13,999 nt of DNA from an uncultured Acidobacteriota bacterium (GTDB taxonomy: Bacteria > Acidobacteriota > Thermoanaerobaculia > Gp7-AA8): positions 1 through 13,999 of the forward strand of contig CAMPKJ010000118.1 in the NCBI GenBank assembly GCA_946887105.1, given 5' to 3'. Positions 13,233 to 13,999 of the stretch are shown one piece after another. The first letter of the stretch is position 1, and every line of letters begins with the position of its first letter. Below the pieces are notes generated by a model. That model searched no databases and was not told where the DNA came from. It was given only the letters and a program-made list of their open reading frames with translations. A program made the translations under genes and the position numbers.

Positions 13233-13999
13233 ATGCTCCCGATACTGTCGCTCTATCTCGTCCTCGCCACTGGATTGCCTGCCGCCGGCGATCCACCACC
13301 CCAGCGAATCCTCCAGACCGTCCGCACGTCGCAGGACGGCACGACCGCGGTCGATGAACGATTCGTCGATGCGAATGCGACGACGCTCCAGGCCATCGAC
13401 GCGGACGGGCGGATCGTCGACACGACCTGGCACCCGCGGCAACGCGTGCTGATCGAGCTCGCTGCGCCACCGCGGCTGGATCGCACAGCGCCCGGTTCCT
13501 CCTCCGCCGCCGCCTCGCAACGCGCGCAACTCGCGCACGACCTCCTGGCCATCGATGCGCGGCTGCAAACCGCGACGCAGTCCGTGATCACGCGGGAGTA
13601 CGACACGCTCTTCAGCGGCGTAGCCGCGACCGTCGACGCCGCGGCGATCGCAGAGATCCGCCGGCTGCCGAACGTGAAATCGGTCCACCCGGACGTACGG
13701 GTTCGTGCAAGCGTCACGCAGAGCGTGCCGCTGATCGGCGCATCGGCCGCCGCAAGTACGTATTCCGTGACCGGCGCGGGCGTGAAAGTGGCCGTGATCG
13801 ACACCGGCATCGACTACACGCACGACGACCTCGGCGGCTGTTTCGGCGTGGGATGCAAAGTGGCCGGCGGCTACGACTTCGTCAACGACGACAGTGACCC
13901 GCGCGACGACAACGGCCACGGGACGCATGTGGCGGGGATCATCAGTGCGAACGGCACGTTGAAGGGAGTCGCGCCCGGAGCAACGCTACTCGCCTACAA
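13233..13999 (+). CDS. Subtilisin-family (S8) serine protease, N-terminal part, runs off right edge
   Basis: Translation from ATG 13233 is open to the window's end (255 residues seen). The first 19 residues (MLPILSLYLVLATGLPAAG) are a weakly charged signal peptide. Residues about 70-160 look like an I9-type inhibitory propeptide: VLIELAAPP, then FSGVAATVDAAAIAEIRRLPNVKSV. The catalytic domain starts at about 165 with VPLIGASAA. It shows the active-site Asp190 in VAVIDTGID and His229 in NGHGTHVAGI, plus GVAPGATLLAY. The catalytic Ser lies beyond the edge. It is expected to be secreted as a zymogen, cut itself free and degrade extracellular protein. The Cys203/Cys208 pair in GGCFGVGCK may form a disulfide. 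The start is supported by a TATAAT 22 bp upstream and by the signal peptide, though there is no ribosome site. The upstream neighbour is a divergent secreted beta-helix protein. Confidence 0.92.
   Translation, partial: MLPILSLYLVLATGLPAAGDPPPQRILQTVRTSQDGTTAVDERFVDANATTLQAIDADGRIVDTTWHPRQRVLIELAAPPRLDRTAPGSSSAAASQRAQLAHDLLAIDARLQTATQSVITREYDTLFSGVAATVDAAAIAEIRRLPNVKSVHPDVRVRASVTQSVPLIGASAAASTYSVTGAGVKVAVIDTGIDYTHDDLGGCFGVGCKVAGGYDFVNDDSDPRDDNGHGTHVAGIISANGTLKGVAPGATLLAY

Noticed and set aside
13077..13928. Upstream 284-codon extension of the beta-helix frame
   Set aside because: It is antisense to the protease gene with its Asp190/His229 motifs. The real start at 13076 has a ribosome site and signal peptide.

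Overview
The window is a compact, GC-rich stretch of bacterial chromosome. It probably comes from an Acidobacteriota-like soil or sediment lineage. That placement is an inference from three things: the codon and base bias, the wealth of large secreted proteins, and a fibronectin-plus-'ELR' C-terminal repeat architecture I associate with that phylum. It is not proven. Genes fill almost everything, the longest gap is 200 bp, and I see no rRNA, tRNA, CRISPR array or insertion sequence.

Layout, left to right. Positions 1-269 (minus) hold the start of an ABC-2 polysaccharide-export-type permease whose reading frame is broken near 102-118. A 200-bp divergent promoter region separates it from a 1063-residue secreted protein of unknown function (470-3661, plus). 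This converges on a secreted beta-propeller/di-heme cytochrome fusion (3675-5474, minus). The two convergent, unrelated proteins end in the same peptide, RRRAVRH, written with almost entirely different codons. Upstream on the minus strand lie a DUF2200 protein (5515-5865), an AraC-type regulator with a GyrI-like ligand domain (5891-6766) and a four-helix membrane protein (6763-7188). The last two overlap by GTGA. All four minus-strand genes from 7188 to 3675 are close enough to form one transcription unit.

Next comes a secreted CAP/SCP-domain protein with an Fn3-like domain and 36-residue C-terminal repeats (7272-8843, minus), preceded by a perfect CRP-type palindrome. Then come a QueC-like PP-loop ATPase (8947-10179, minus) and a hemerythrin protein (10270-10803, minus). 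The hemerythrin is divergent from a MarR regulator (10899-11342, plus) across a perfect dyad. This pair looks like a small oxygen/NO or redox response switch. The MarR gene ends 3 bp from a convergent secreted beta-helix protein with phage-tail-fibre-like segments (11346-13076, minus). Across a 156-bp divergent promoter region is the start of a subtilisin-family protease (13233 to the right edge, plus).

Overall the region is dominated by envelope and extracellular functions with a few regulators. The most original observation is the shared C-terminal peptide of the convergent secreted pair. Next are the TGNNTATAATCGC promoter element shared by two secreted-protein genes, the 36-residue C-terminal repeat, and the MarR/hemerythrin switch.
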